Source of the DNA: Drosophila persimilis
Taxonomy: Eukaryota; Arthropoda; Insecta; Diptera; Drosophilidae
DNA length: 64,000 nt
Assembly (NCBI RefSeq): GCF_003286085.1
Contig: NW_020825540.1
Coordinates: 62,001-126,000, forward strand
Reading direction: 5' to 3'
The notes under the pieces were generated by a model that was not told the origin of the DNA, did no database searches, and saw nothing but the letters and a program-made list of their open reading frames with translations. How positions within the stretch are numbered: the first letter of the stretch is position 1; every line of letters starts with the position of its first letter. The translations under genes were made by a program, and so were the position numbers. Shown one piece after another: positions 1-11,900 of the stretch.

Positions 1-1841
1 GAACCAGTGAAAAATTTTGTATAGGAAGATGGTATTGTTTATAGAAAAGATGCTGATTTCGAATTGCTTTATGTCCCGTCAGAAATGGAAAATAATTTAA
101 TAAGAACTATTTACGAAAAATTGTGCCATTTGGGAGTTGAAAAATGTGTTACCGAAATTAAGAAACATTATTGCTTTCCAAATATGACCGCAAAAGTTGA
201 CAGGTTTATAAAAAATTGCATTAAGTGTATTACATTTAGCCTTCCGTCCCATTCCAACAATCGCTCATTGCATAGTATACCGAAATGACCAATTCCATTC
301 GACACATTGCATATTGACCATTTCGGACCCCTCCCCTCAGTCATTAATAAAAAGAAACACATATTGGTAGTCATTGATGGGTTCACAAAGTTTGTTAAAT
401 TGTATTCTGCAAACACAACTAGTACTAAGGAAGTTTGCGCATGCTTAACGAAATATTTTGAAAATTATAGCAACCCTAGGAGAATTGTCAGTGATAGGGG
501 CTCATTCAGTGAGCTTATGCTAAGTAATAACTGCCTCACCACAGGCAAATGGGCAAGTGGAGAGAGTAAAAAGAACAATGAAAAGTATGTTAGCAAAGAT
601 AACAGAACCATTGCTACATTCAGATTGGTATAAACTACTCACAAAAGCGGAATATGCAATAAAAAATTCAAAACATTCGGTTACTGGGGAAGTACCATCG
701 GTGGTACTCTTCGGTGTTCAGCAAAGAGGCTGTGATATCGACGCTTTAACGGAATTTCTAGAAGACAAATCTAATTCAAAAATAAATAGAGACTTAATAG
801 CAATTCGGAAAGGAGTATTAGATAAAATAACTGAAAACCAAACTTAGATAAAACACTATTATGATAAAAACATTAAAAAACAAATAGAATTTAAAGAAAG
901 CGACTTTGTTCTCGTACGAAACGTTGACACTACGATAAGTACAAATAGGAAATTTATACAAAAATTTAAAGGACCATACATTTCAAAAAAAACGAGGGTG
1001 AACGTTGTGAGTTGCTGCGGACACCGCAACTCTACGGTTATACCCGATACTAAGTCAGTATGGCTCTCCTCCGGCAGACGCCGCTAATATTTAACGACAC
1101 GACAAAGAGTGCGTGCGAGAGAGACAGAAAATCAGTCTGAGCGTGACGTCGGGCGCTGCGTAGCCACTGCAAATTGATTTGTTCCTTTTGGCTATAAAAA
1201 TGATCTGATCTGATCCAGATTCAGCAATCTAATAGATATGGCCATTATCTATGATTCTGCGTTTTTAGTTTTCTCAAATCTGCAATATTGTGGATGCAAC
1301 AGATTTTCGTCCTTTGTGGGGGCGGATGGGGGTGGGGCAAAGTTTTGAAATATTTTTGGAGCAGTGACATATCACAGAAGTCTGGATCCAAAACATCGTT
1401 GCTCTAGCTCTTATAGTCTTTGAGCATTAGGCGCTGAAGGGGACGGACAGACGGACAGACGGACGGACGGACAGACAGACAGGGCTCAATCGACTCGGCT
1501 ATTGATGCTGATCAAGAATATATATACTTTATAGGGTCGGAAACGATTCCTTCTGGACGTTACACACATCCACTTTTACCACAAATCTAATATACCCCAA
1601 TACTCATTTTGAGTATCGGGTATAAAAATTTACCAAATGATCGATATGCTATAACTGACATTGATAATTGACAAGTATCTCAGGTTCCGTATGACGGTGT
1701 AATAGAAGCCTGTCGACTTCGGAAATATGTAAATTGGCGTGATCAGTGTAGAACTATCTCCTACTAATCTGTATTTTATAATTTTAGAAAAGTAACCAAA
1801 TGTAAGGATCGAGGGCGATCCATTTGTCAGGATGGCCGAGC
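1..1841 (+). mobile_element. Gypsy-A tandem unit 0: 3' part of pol
   Basis: This is the 3' end of a Ty3/gypsy element whose upstream part lies outside the window. It encodes the integrase zinc-binding region (64-288), the integrase core start (307-633, with the DHFGP-type motif) and the C-terminal part, all broken by stops and frameshifts. It is nearly identical to 4980-7322 and shares with it an in-frame TAG (22-24 here, 5001-5003 there). It has its own lesions: a deletion near 505 and a TGA near 286. A short DINE (991-1624) interrupts it. It runs directly into an LTR at 1842. It is a dead copy whose sequence shows it was duplicated after it had begun to decay. Confidence 0.85.
991..1624 (-). 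mobile_element. DINE-1-like Helentron copy D1 (short 634-bp form)
   Basis: The 3' end is at the left: AACGAGGG, then a hairpin around GAGTTGC/GCAACTC. The 5' end is at the right, with GAGTATCGGGTATA. Inside is the GGACAGAC microsatellite. Compared with the roughly 1.1-kb copies it lacks a central segment of about 480 bp. Copy D6 has the same length and the same deletion. It carries no protein-coding capacity. Confidence 0.9.
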
Positions 1842-2091
1842 TGTAAGGTAACACATATTAACCCTAACCAACCCCATTCTAGCCCTTACCGATATTAACC
1901 CTAACCAACCCCATTCTAGCCCTTACCGATAATAACCCTAACCGATCCCGATATTATACTGCGATAAGTTTTATGCGATAAGTTTTATACGATATTATAC
2001 TGCGATAAGTCGGGGGAATGATTTGGGACGATCGACAAGAGAAAAGAAAGACGTGAAATAAATAAGTTAATAAAAATTTAACTGGGCCACA
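1842..2091 (+). repeat. Gypsy-A LTR, copy 1
   Basis: The 250-bp repeat starts TGTAAGG and ends GGGCCACA, and recurs at 7323-7572. It contains about 2.5 tandem copies of a 37-bp motif holding AACCCTAACC, and repeats of GCGATAAGTTTTAT. It lies between the pol end of unit 0 and the gag leader of unit 1, so a single LTR is shared by two adjacent units. The sequence just inside its right edge (2094-2109) reads TTCAGAAGTGGGATAC and is the putative primer binding region. Confidence 0.85.
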
Positions 2092-2167
2092 ACTTCAGAA
2101 GTGGGATACGCAATCCAAAGCAACTTTAAAAACGCCTACAGTTATTTAAATTTTAAACAAAGTCATT

Positions 2168-2884
2168 ATGAACCCCGCTGCCATTGACAGCAGCAGCGTC
2201 AAAGAAGTGATCTGAGCAATGGTCCCATTCTCGAATCCGAGGGACCAAGACGCTGGGTTGTGGATTACGAAATTAGAGCGTGCTTGTTCAACTGTTGATG
2301 AAAGTGATGCCTACAAGCTACGATGCGCACGCTTATTAATGGCACCAAATTCAGAGGCAGACACATTTATGCGGCTCGACACTTCAGAAAATTATGATCA
2401 ATTTAAAATCAACTTTCTGAAAACATTTGATAAGGCATGTTTGACAACCGAATTAGTGATGCAACTTCAGAGAACTTTCTACATTCCGGCAAAAACATCC
2501 GTTATGGGGTACATTTTGCAGATGTAAGAGTTGGCGTTGCGTGCAAGTGTATGTGAGATTGAAGCAGTCCACTTTATCATCGATGGTTTCCGTGACACGT
2601 CGCCAGCCATTGCCTTGCTGTATGGAGCGAAGACTATCAATGACCTTAAGGAATTATCTAATCGATATGCGGACTTAAGAGCAAAAAACAAACCAAAGTG
2701 GAACTCATCGACTATCTCTTCGGCTTCAACTTCAGCTTCAGCACAATCTTCATTAACATCGAATGGTGAGATGCGATGCGAAGGGGTCCTGCTTCCGTTG
2801 CGGCTCTCTCAGCCACACTATAAAGAGGTGCCCGGAGAAAAAGTACACCAAATCAGCAATGGAACCGAAAACTCCCAGAGATGA
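2168..2884 (+). pseudogene. Gypsy-A unit 1 gag remnant
   Basis: The gag frame opens with an ATG at 2168 but meets a TGA at 2213-2215 and a TAA at 2525-2527. The part between them (2219-2527) resembles a retrotransposon capsid region, and the rest continues at 2531-2884. A CCHC zinc knuckle (CFRCGSLSHTIKRC) lies in another frame near 2785-2830, so a frameshift separates it. The same stops occur in unit 2 (8006-8008). This is a non-functional structural gene of an LTR retrotransposon. Confidence 0.8.
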
Positions 2885-5880
2885 AGACAGCGACGAATAC
2901 CCATTTGTTCCGATATTTGACCAGGTAGGAGTATATTTTTACACTGATCCAAAACGCAAAACTTATAAAAATATTCTTTCCGCTATGTTCGACACGGGCA
3001 GCGCCGTTAATATTGTGAGAGCTTCAACATTACGATTCCAAAACATCAAAAAATACACTCTTTTACCAACGAACCTCCGTAGTGTCAGCGGCTCACTTCT
3101 TTTCACTTACGGAAAAATTTACCTACACATAAGCTATCACGACATTGAAAATATGATTTTGTTTTACATTATGCCAGATGAATACATGTCAGAAGATTTG
3201 CTATTAGGTAGACCCTTTTTGAAGAAGTATAAGTTAAAATTATGATTTTATGAACATCATAAGCCCGAGACAAATAAAATTGAAAATTTAATATAGCCTT
3301 AGATCGACTAACTCCCACGCATCCGGTTAACACTGCTAATAGTTATGAACCCCTTGAAAAATAAAAAACACCAATTAATAATTCAGAAACATTAGGCCAT
3401 AGATTGGACAAAATAGGGAATGAGACAGCAGGTAGCATTAAAAAAAACAACCCGAATAACAGTGAACTTCCGATAAGCAATGCGCTTCTAGATGTAATTG
3501 AGCAAACTTCCGATATTCAGAATATTTACAATATAGAACAAATTGACATTGAGCATTACAATATTGATTACAAACTTAGTGAAAACTCGCGTAGTGAAAT
3601 CCGAACATTAATTGAACTAAATTATTTAGACCTGCCCAACATACCAGCCATTGAACATAAGTATGAAATGAAGATAAAAATTATGTCCCAAGCCCCAATA
3701 TATTCAACACCAAGAAAGCTTTCATATCATGACAAAAGAGTAGTTGACACACTTATTGAAGAATTGCTGGCTGAAGGCCATATCAGACCAAGTGATTCCC
3801 CTTATACCTCTGCAATTGTACTTGTAAAAAACAAATCAGGTGAGAAAAGGCTGTGCGTTGATTATAGACAATTGAATAAGATAACAGTAAGGGTTGGGTA
3901 CCCATTGCCACTTATAGATGATTGCATAGAGAGAATGGAAGGTAATAAGTATTTCTCCCTTCCGGATCTGAAAAGTAGTTTTCACCAGGTGAAGGTGGCA
4001 GAGAATTCAATTCAATTTACATCTTTTGTGACACCAAACGGACAATACGAATATCTTAGCATGCCATTGGTTTGCGAAACGCATCAGCTGTCTTTCAACG
4101 ATTTGTAAACAATATATTCGGCCCATTAATAAAACAAGGAAATGTAGTTGTATACATGGACGACATTGCAATCGGAACCAATACTATAGAAGAACACTTT
4201 GTTGTCTTAAGTAAAGTATTACGCCTCCTAGCAGAATATAGATTAGAAATTAAATTAAGCACCTTCCGAAACCTACTAATTCCGCAGATATGCAAAAATG
4301 TTACTCGAAAGCTGCCAAACCATTGCAAGCTCTGACAAAAACTATAGGGAAATTTGAGTTAAATGACAAAAGTGTAACAATATTTAATTATCTCTGTGAG
4401 AGACTGGCCTCAGCACCAGTTCTAGCCCTGTATAGTCCGACTAAGGAAACAGAACTACATTGTGACGCTTGTGCCGAAGGGTTTGGAGGAATTTTATTAC
4501 AAAAACAGGATGATAATAAATTTCATCCAATCTCGTATTTTTCTCAAGCAACAACTCCAGCGGAAAGTAGGTATCATAGTTATGAATTAGAAACTCTAGC
4601 CATAATCTACTCATTGAATAAATTTAAGATTTACCTTGAAGACATACCTTTCCGAATAATAACCGATTGTAATGCCCTTACTCTAACCTTATGTAAGAAA
4701 ACTGTAAATTCAAAAATTTCTAGATGGGCCCTTGAACTTGAAAATTATGACTACACAGTGAATCATCGAAGTGGTAAATACATGCCCCATGTCGATGGCT
4801 TAAGTAGATACCCCACAATAAGTCCAGAATTCAGTTACGAACCAAAAGTTTCAGTTCAGGAAAACAATAATAAGGATCGAATAGTTTCAGTTATAGATAT
4901 AGATGACATAAATTTTCAGCTTCAGGTTACGCAAAATAGAGATAGCACTATAATTCAGTTAAAGAATAAGTTAGAAAGAGAACCAGTGAAAAATTTTGTA
5001 TAGGAAGATGGTATTGTTTATAGAAAAGATGCTGATTTCGAATTGCTTTATGTCCCGTCAGAAATGGAAAATAATTTAATAAGAACTATTCACGAAAAAT
5101 TGTGCCATTTGGGAGTTGAAAAATGTGTTACCGAAATTAAGAAACATTATTGCTTTCCAAATATGACCGCAAAAGTTGACAGGTTTATAAAAAATTTCAT
5201 TAAGTGTATTACATTTAGCCTTCCGTCCCATTCCAACAATCGCTCATTGCATAGTATACCGAAAAGACCAATTCCATTCGACACATTGCATATTGACCAT
5301 TTCGGACCCCTCCCCTCAGTCATTAATAAAAAGAAACACATATTGGTAGTCATTGATGGGTTCACAAAGTTTGTTAAATTGTATTCTGCAAACACAACTA
5401 GTACTAAGGAAGTTTGCGCATGCTTAACGAAATATTTTGAAAATTATAGCAACCCTAGGAGAATTGTCAGTGATAGGGGCTCATGTTTGACATCGTTGGA
5501 ATTCAGTGAGCTTATGCTAAGTAATAACTGCCTCACCACAGGCAAATGGGCAAGTGGAGAGAGTAAAAAGAACAATGAAAAGTATGTTAGCAAAGATAAC
5601 AGAACCATTGCTACATTCAGATTGGTGTAAACTACTCACAAAAGCGGAATATGCAATAAAAAATTCAAAACATTCGGTTACTGGGGAAGTACCATCGGTG
5701 GTACTCTTCGGTGTTCAGCAAAGAGGCTGTGATATCGACGCTTTAACGGAATTTCTAGAAGACAAATCTAATTCAAAAATAAATAGAGACTTATTAGCAA
5801 TTCGGAAAGGAGTATTAGATAAAATAACTGAAAACCAAACTAAGATAAAACACTATTATGATAAAAACATTAAAAAATAA
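2763..5880 (+). pseudogene. Gypsy-A unit 1 protease-RT-RNase H-integrase remnant
   Basis: Domains appear in the usual Ty3/gypsy order but in several frames. There is a zinc knuckle and a retropepsin with DTG (about 2991) in 2763-3245, the reverse transcriptase palm in 3404-4108, and the YMDD box (VVYMDDIA) in 4072-4335 after a frameshift. RNase H with the HCDA motif is in 4290-5003, and integrase in 5043-5630 and 5554-5880. Part of the RT thumb is deleted near 4275-4300, a TAG ends the RNase H frame at 5001-5003, and part of the integrase core is lost near 5525. The end is cut by DINE D2. The element is dead. Confidence 0.85.
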
Positions 5881-6995
5881 AACGAGGGGGAACGTTGTGA
5901 GTTGCTGCGGACACCGCAACTCTAAGGTTATACCCGATACTAAGTCAGTATGGCTCTCCTCCGGCAGACGCCGCTAATATTTAACGACACGACAAAGAGT
6001 GCGTGCGAGAGAGACAGAAAATCAGTCTGAGCGTGACGTCGGGCGCTGCGTAGCCACTGCAAATTGATTTGTTCCTTTTGGCTAAAAAAATGGTCTGATC
6101 TGATCCAGATTCAGCAATCTAATAGATATGGTCATTATCTATGATTCTGCGTTTTTAGTTTTCTCAAATCTGCAATATTGTGGATGCAACAGATTTTCGT
6201 CCTTTGTGGGGGCGGATGGGGGTGGGGCGAAATTCTGAGATATACGTTTTATAGTGACATCTTAAAGGAGTGTGTGCACCAAATTTGGTTACTCTAGCCT
6301 TAATAGTCTCTGAGATTTGTGGTTGCCTCAGATTTTCGTCCTTTGCGGGGGCGGAAGGGGGTGTGGCGAAATTTGGACAGGAAACGGTCAAGGTCCGATA
6401 TCACAGGAGTGTGGATACCAAATTTGGTTGCTCTGGCTTTTATAGGTTCTGAGATCCTTGAACTCATATTTTGCAATTGGCAAAACCGACCATGAAACCT
6501 GTGTGTTAGAGTGAGACAGAGCGAGAAAGAGTGAAATTGTTTTCGTGATTCTGGCTGTAATAATTATACGATCTGGTTCAGATTTTGCACTCTAGAAGAT
6601 ATAGTCATCTTCTACGATTCTGCGTTTTTAGTTTTCTCGTATCGTCGAAATTGTGGATGCCACAGATTTTCGCCCTTTGTGGGGGCGGAAGTGGGCGGGG
6701 CAAAGTTTTGAAATATTTTTGGAGCAGTGACATATCACAGAAGTCTGGATCCAAAACATCGTTGCTCTAGCTCTTATAGTCTTTGAGCATTAGGCGCTGA
6801 AGGGGACGGACAGACGGACAGACGGACAGACGGACGGACGGACAGACAGACAGGGCTCAATCGACTCGGCTATTGATGCTGATCAAGAATATATATACTT
6901 TATAGGGTCGGAAACGATTCCTTCTGGACGTTACACACATCCACTTTTACCACAAATCTAATATACCCCAATACTCATTTTGAGTATCGGGTATA
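5881..6995 (-). mobile_element. DINE-1-like Helentron copy D2 (1115 bp)
   Basis: A full-length non-autonomous copy in Gypsy-A pol. The left (3') end is AACGAGGG plus hairpin and the right (5') end is GAGTATCGGGTATA. The subterminal pair TATACCCGATACT is inverted at the two ends. It is very similar to D5 and D8, which suggests recent spread. The 60-75-codon frames within it recur in every copy and look like chance frames, not genes. Confidence 0.93.
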
Positions 6996-7322
6996 ACAAA
7001 TAGAATTTAAAGAAAGCGACTTTGTTCTCGTACGAAACGTTGACACTACGATAAGTACAAATAGGAAATTTATACAAAAATTTAAAGGACCATACATTTC
7101 AAAAAAAAATTTACCAAATGATCGATATGTTATAACTGACATTGATAATTGACAAGTATCTCAGGTTCCGTATGACGGTGTAATAGAAGCCTGTCGACTT
7201 CGGAAATATGTAAATTGGCGTGATCAGTGTAGAACTATCTCCTACTAATCTGTATTTTATAATTTTAGAAAAGTAACCAAATGTAAGGATCGAGGGCGAT
7301 CCATTTGTCAGGATGGCCGAGC
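6996..7322 (+). pseudogene. Gypsy-A unit 1 pol C-terminus and 3' leader
   Basis: Pol resumes here after D2 and runs to the LTR at 7323. The region encodes the basic tail that follows integrase in gypsy elements. Just before the LTR are a hairpin (GGATC/GATCC with flanking CAAATG/CATTTG) and the 16-nt sequence GTCAGGATGGCCGAGC (7307-7322), which equals the 5' end of a eukaryotic tRNA-Leu as remembered. No clear polypurine tract is seen beside the LTR. Confidence 0.7.
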
Positions 7323-7572
7323 TGTAAGGTAACACATATTAACCCTAACCAACCCCATTCTAGCCCTTACCGATATTAACCCTAACCAACCCCATTCGAG
7401 CCCTTACCGATAATAACCCTAACCGATCCCGATATTATACTGCGATAAGTTTTATGCGATAAGTTTTATACGATATTATACTGCGATAAGTCGGGGGAAT
7501 GATTTGGGACGATCGACAAGAGAAAAGAAAGACGTGAAATAAATAAGTTAATAAAAATTTAACTGGGCCACA
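7323..7572 (+). repeat. Gypsy-A LTR, copy 2
   Basis: A 250-bp copy of the LTR at 1842-2091, with few differences (for example one base near 7398). It separates tandem units 1 and 2. The internal sequence of the next unit begins at once to its right, with the TTCAGAAGTGGGATAC primer-binding-like stretch. Confidence 0.85.
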
Positions 7573-7648
7573 ACTTCAGAAGTGGGATACGCAATCCAAA
7601 GCAACTTTAAAAACGCCTACAGTTATTTAAATTTTAAACAAAGTCATT

Positions 7649-8551
7649 ATGAACCCCGCTGCCATTGACAGCAGCAGCGTCAAAGAAGTGATCTGAGCAA
7701 TGGTCCCATTCTCGAATCCGAGGGACCAAGACGCTGGGTTGTGGATTACGAAATTAGAGCGTGCTTGTTCAACTGTTGATGAAAGTGACGCCTACAAGCT
7801 ACGATGCGCACGCTTATTAATGGCACCAAATTCAGAGGCAGACACATTTATGCGGCTCGACACTTCAGAAAATTATGATCAATTTAAAATCAACTTTCTG
7901 AAAACATTTGATAAGGCATGTTTGGCAACCGAATTAGTGATGCGACTTCAGAGAACTTTCTACATTCCGGCAAAAACATCCGTTATGGGGTACATTTTGC
8001 AGATGTAAGAGTTGGCGTTGCGTGCAAGTGTATGAGAGATTGAAGCAGTCCACTTTATCATCGATGGTTTCCGTGACACGTCGCCAGCCATTGCCTTGCT
8101 GTATGGAGCGAAGACTATCAATGACCTTAAGGAATTATCTAATCGATATGCGGACTTAAGAGCAAAAAACAAACCAAAGTGGAACTCATCGACTATCTCT
8201 TCGGCTTCAACTTCAGCTTCAGCACAATCTTCATTAACATCGAATGGTGAGATGCGATGCGAAGGGGTCCTGCTTCCGTTGCGGCTCTCTCAGCCACACT
8301 ATAAAGAGGTGCCCGGAGAAAAAGTACACCAAATCAGCAATGGAACCGAAAACTCCCAGAGATGAAGACAGCGACGAATACCCATTTGTTCCGATATTTG
8401 ACCAGGTAGGAGTATATTTTTACACTGATCCAAAACGCAAAACTTATAAAAATATTCTTTCCGCTATGTTCGACACGGGCAGCGCCGTTAATATTGTGAG
8501 AGCTTCAACATTACGATTCCAAAACATCAAAAAATACACTCTTTTACCAAC
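7649..8551 (+). pseudogene. Gypsy-A unit 2 gag and protease start
   Basis: A near-identical copy of 2168-3070 with the same TGA and TAA interruptions of gag and the same out-of-frame zinc knuckle. The protease frame (8244-8551, with DTGS near 8472) is interrupted exactly at 8551 by insertion of Gypsy-B. It resumes at 13988 after a CAAC target duplication. Confidence 0.85.
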
Positions 8552-8844
8552 TGTAGCAAGGTAATAATTAGTGAGGCATTCAACTAGTATTTAAAATAGC
8601 ATACAGCGCGCATTGGTATTTACCGCACCATCGATACACTCGGCGGGAAATACCAATAGTGAGATATCGGATAAGAAACATCGATAAGAGAGTAAGTTCA
8701 CTTTGTAAATGGCGATTGTGAGAGACGGACGCGCAGCTAATAAAAAAGAGTTATATCAAATCGCCGGGCTTGTGTTTTTATACCTAAACAGTTCACTCAC
8801 GCACCGATATTGGTCACTACAATTCCCGGGTTAGACGGCCTACA
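8552..8844 (+). repeat. Gypsy-B 5' LTR
   Basis: The 293-bp LTR starts TGTAGC and ends CCTACA (TG...CA). It contains the promoter and polyadenylation functions expected of an LTR, though no element was defined precisely. Just downstream, 8847-8862 reads TTCAGAAGTGGGATAC, the same as in Gypsy-A. Confidence 0.92.
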
Positions 8845-8846
8845 AT

Positions 8847-8862
8847 TTCAGAAGTGGGATAC
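8847..8862 (+). promoter_or_regulatory. Putative primer binding region (tRNA-Leu arm complement)
   Basis: Thirteen bases here (TCAGAAGTGGGAT) are the complement of the acceptor/T-arm strand at the 3' side of tRNA-Leu as remembered. The match leaves out the last bases and the CCA, so it is offset from a standard site. The same sequence stands at the same place in Gypsy-A (2094-2109). Confidence 0.55.
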
Positions 8863-8940
8863 AATCAATCGCCGCCAGTGAAAAATAGCGAAAATTTTTC
8901 TTTTCTCGTCCGTCGAAGACGCCATCGCTGAAAAAAAAAC

Positions 8941-11900
8941 ATGTCGGACTTGGTCGGCACGGAGGAGTTCTCGGCCGCCCAGCTGCGCGAATGGCTGGAG
9001 TCCCTCAATCTACCAAAAGGTGGAAGCAAAGCTGCCATGGCAGCGAGACTTAACGAAATACCAGTAGAGCTGCGGGGACAGGGACCACCGGCAGCCGAAA
9101 CATGCGAGAACGAGAGGGAAGATGAGGCAGCCGCAGATCAAGACTCGACGAAGAGCGAACGCAAAGAGAAGAACGAAAAAGCACCGCAAGCGCCTGGGCA
9201 CAACAACAACCACGGCGAATATCGAGCAGAGGTTGAAATGTTAAAATTGCAAATCGAGCTGCTGAAGCTGCAGAGCAAGAGGGAGAAGGAAGGGAGAGGA
9301 GAGAACACAACACCAGCCGCCAACAATGACGCTGGCGTCATGTTGCTAAATGCTGCCAAAGACATGTTGCCAACATATCATGGCAACATTTCTGGAAACA
9401 ACGATGACGTCACAACTTGGATCGCGCAGTTTAAGGCCGTCGCAAAAGTGAACAAACTGAAGGATGAGAAGCTACTAATGCTGCTAATGTCGAAGCTTAA
9501 GGACAAAGCATTGGTGTGGCTGCATTCGAGTCCGGAGCACATGTCGCTGCCAATCGATCAGTTGTTGAACGTCATGGAAGAAACTTTCCATCCCAAGGAA
9601 AGCAAACTGTTGCTCCGTCGCAAGTTCGAGTCCCGTTCATGGGCACGTGGCGAGGAGTTCTCGATGTACTTCAACGCCAAAGTGTCGCTGGCATCCCGCA
9701 TAGTCATTGACGACGAGGAGTTTATTGACGGAGTCATCGAAGGTATCCCAGATGTAGGCCTGCGTAGGCAAGCCCACATGCAGTGCTTTGGCGCTCCATA
9801 TCAACTACTCAAGGCGTTCGAGAAGATCATGCTGCCAAAGAAGTACGGTTCAACTGAAGGGGCAAACACTGGAGCCTCGCCAACACCCATTCGCTGCTAC
9901 AACTGCAACTCTTTGGGCCACGTGGCAGGGGAGTGCCGCAAGCCCAAGCGCGAAAGAGGAGCGTGCTACGGATGCGGCAGCATGAGTCACCAGGTGTCAC
10001 ACTGTGACGAAAAGAAGTACAAGGTACATAACGATTATATATACAAATTTAATATATACATTAGCAATTCCAATAACAAATGCTTGTCCTTAGATTGCCT
10101 CATCGACTCAGGGAGCCCAATAAGTTTTATGAAGTTATCGTGTCTAGAGCACCAGTCGGAAAATAACCTAAATAAAGTGGAAGAGCGCTCACGATTAAGT
10201 TCGAACGAAATCAAAGAAGATGATTTAAGTTTATATAAGTTTAACAAAGACAAGAAAAACAGAGAAATTGAATTTATTTTGAATAAAAATGCGGATTACG
10301 CTTATGTTGGACTAAACAATAGCAAACTTAACATCTTTGGTAAAATACCCAGTTTTGTAATTATTAACAAAAATCGAATCAACTTTGAATTACTAGTAGT
10401 GGCAGACGAGTCGATGGGCTATGAGGCTGTGTTAGGTAGGGATTTTATGAATTTATGCAAATTTAAAATTGTAAGTGACATTTGCAAGGAGAAGGAGAGT
10501 GAGACAAAAAATGAGTGTTTAGAAGAAAATGAGTGTTTAGGAGAAAATGAGTGTTTAGGAGAAAATGAGTGTTTAGAAAAAAATGAGTGTTTAGGAGAAA
10601 ATGAGTGTTTAGAAAAAAATGAGTGTTTAGGAGAAAATGAGCGTTTAGGAGAAAATGAGTGTTTAGAAAAAAATGAGTGGAAAATAGAGAATGAGCGTTT
10701 AGGAGAATATGAGTGTGAAGTAAAAGATGAGGGTGATAAAGAGAATAAGCATGAAGTAGAAAGTGAAGGCAAGGTAGAAAATGAGTGTTCTGCAATGGTT
10801 GAGTGTCTGGAAGACAGCGATACCTGCGAGAGCGTAAAAACCAATTTCAACGAACTATCAAGCCAGTATCCAGACAAAGAAAACGACTGGGAGTTGAAAG
10901 TAGGGACAGATTGTAGCCAAGAACTGGCAGGACGACTTAAATACATGTTTAGGACAGCGTATGTAAACGCAGAAAGACCAAACTTACCACAAACCAAGTG
11001 GGAAATGAAGTTGAATTTCGAACACGAAAAACCGTTTCATTGCCCACCTAGAAGACTGTCGTATAGCGAAAAAGCCCAAGTACAGAAAATGATAGACGAT
11101 TACACAGAAAAAGGTTACATCAGAACCAGTGAGTCAGAATACGTTTCGCCTATAGTACTGGTAAAAAAGAATTCGGGAGAGTTGAGACTGTGCGTCGATT
11201 ATCGCACACTTAATAAAGGAATGATAAAGGACAATTACCCAACACCTCTTATAGACGACCTACTAGATAAACTGTCAGGGAAAAGACTTTTCACCAAGTT
11301 AGACCTGAAGAATGGATACTTCCACGTATTTATGCATAAAGATTCAGTTAAATACACATCGTTCACGACCCCCATGGGACAATACGAATGGTTGAGGATG
11401 CCGTTCGGGTTACGAAATGCATCGGCGGTGTTTCAAAGATTCACAAACAAAATTTTTGCAGACATGGTAAAGGAAGACAAAGTTATAATATACATGGACG
11501 ATATTATGGTAGCAACAAAAGATAGTGATAGTCACATGGAAATTTTACAAGAAGTGATGAGACGATTGGTAGAGAATAAACTTGAATTAAGGATTGATAA
11601 ATGCGAATTCTTACAGTCAGAAGTTAAGTACCTGGGCTATTCCATATCGGGTAACGGAATTAAACCAGATACGAAGGGATTACAGGCAGTAAAAGGGTTC
11701 CCAGTCGCCACGAAAACGAACGAAGTTCAGAGTTTCTTAGGGTTATGTTCTTACTTTAGACGGTTCGTAAAAGATTTTTCTACGAAAGCTAAGCCCCTTT
11801 ATGATTTGGTCAAAAAAGACAGGAAGTTTGAATTCGGTATCGTAGAACTAGAATGTTTCGAACAACTCAAAAGTAATTTGTTGGAAGCACCGATCTTGGC

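Noticed and set aside
6164-6770. Frames of 60-75 codons in DINE copies (MTVSCPNFATPP..., MHSRRYSHLLRF...)
   Set aside because: They recur in nearly every copy with stops moving freely and on both strands, and the element is known to be non-coding.
10419-10997. 192-codon minus-strand frame in Gypsy-B (KHSFSPKRSF repeats)
   Set aside because: It is the mirror of the NECLGE minisatellite, which keeps all frames open through its 18-bp period.
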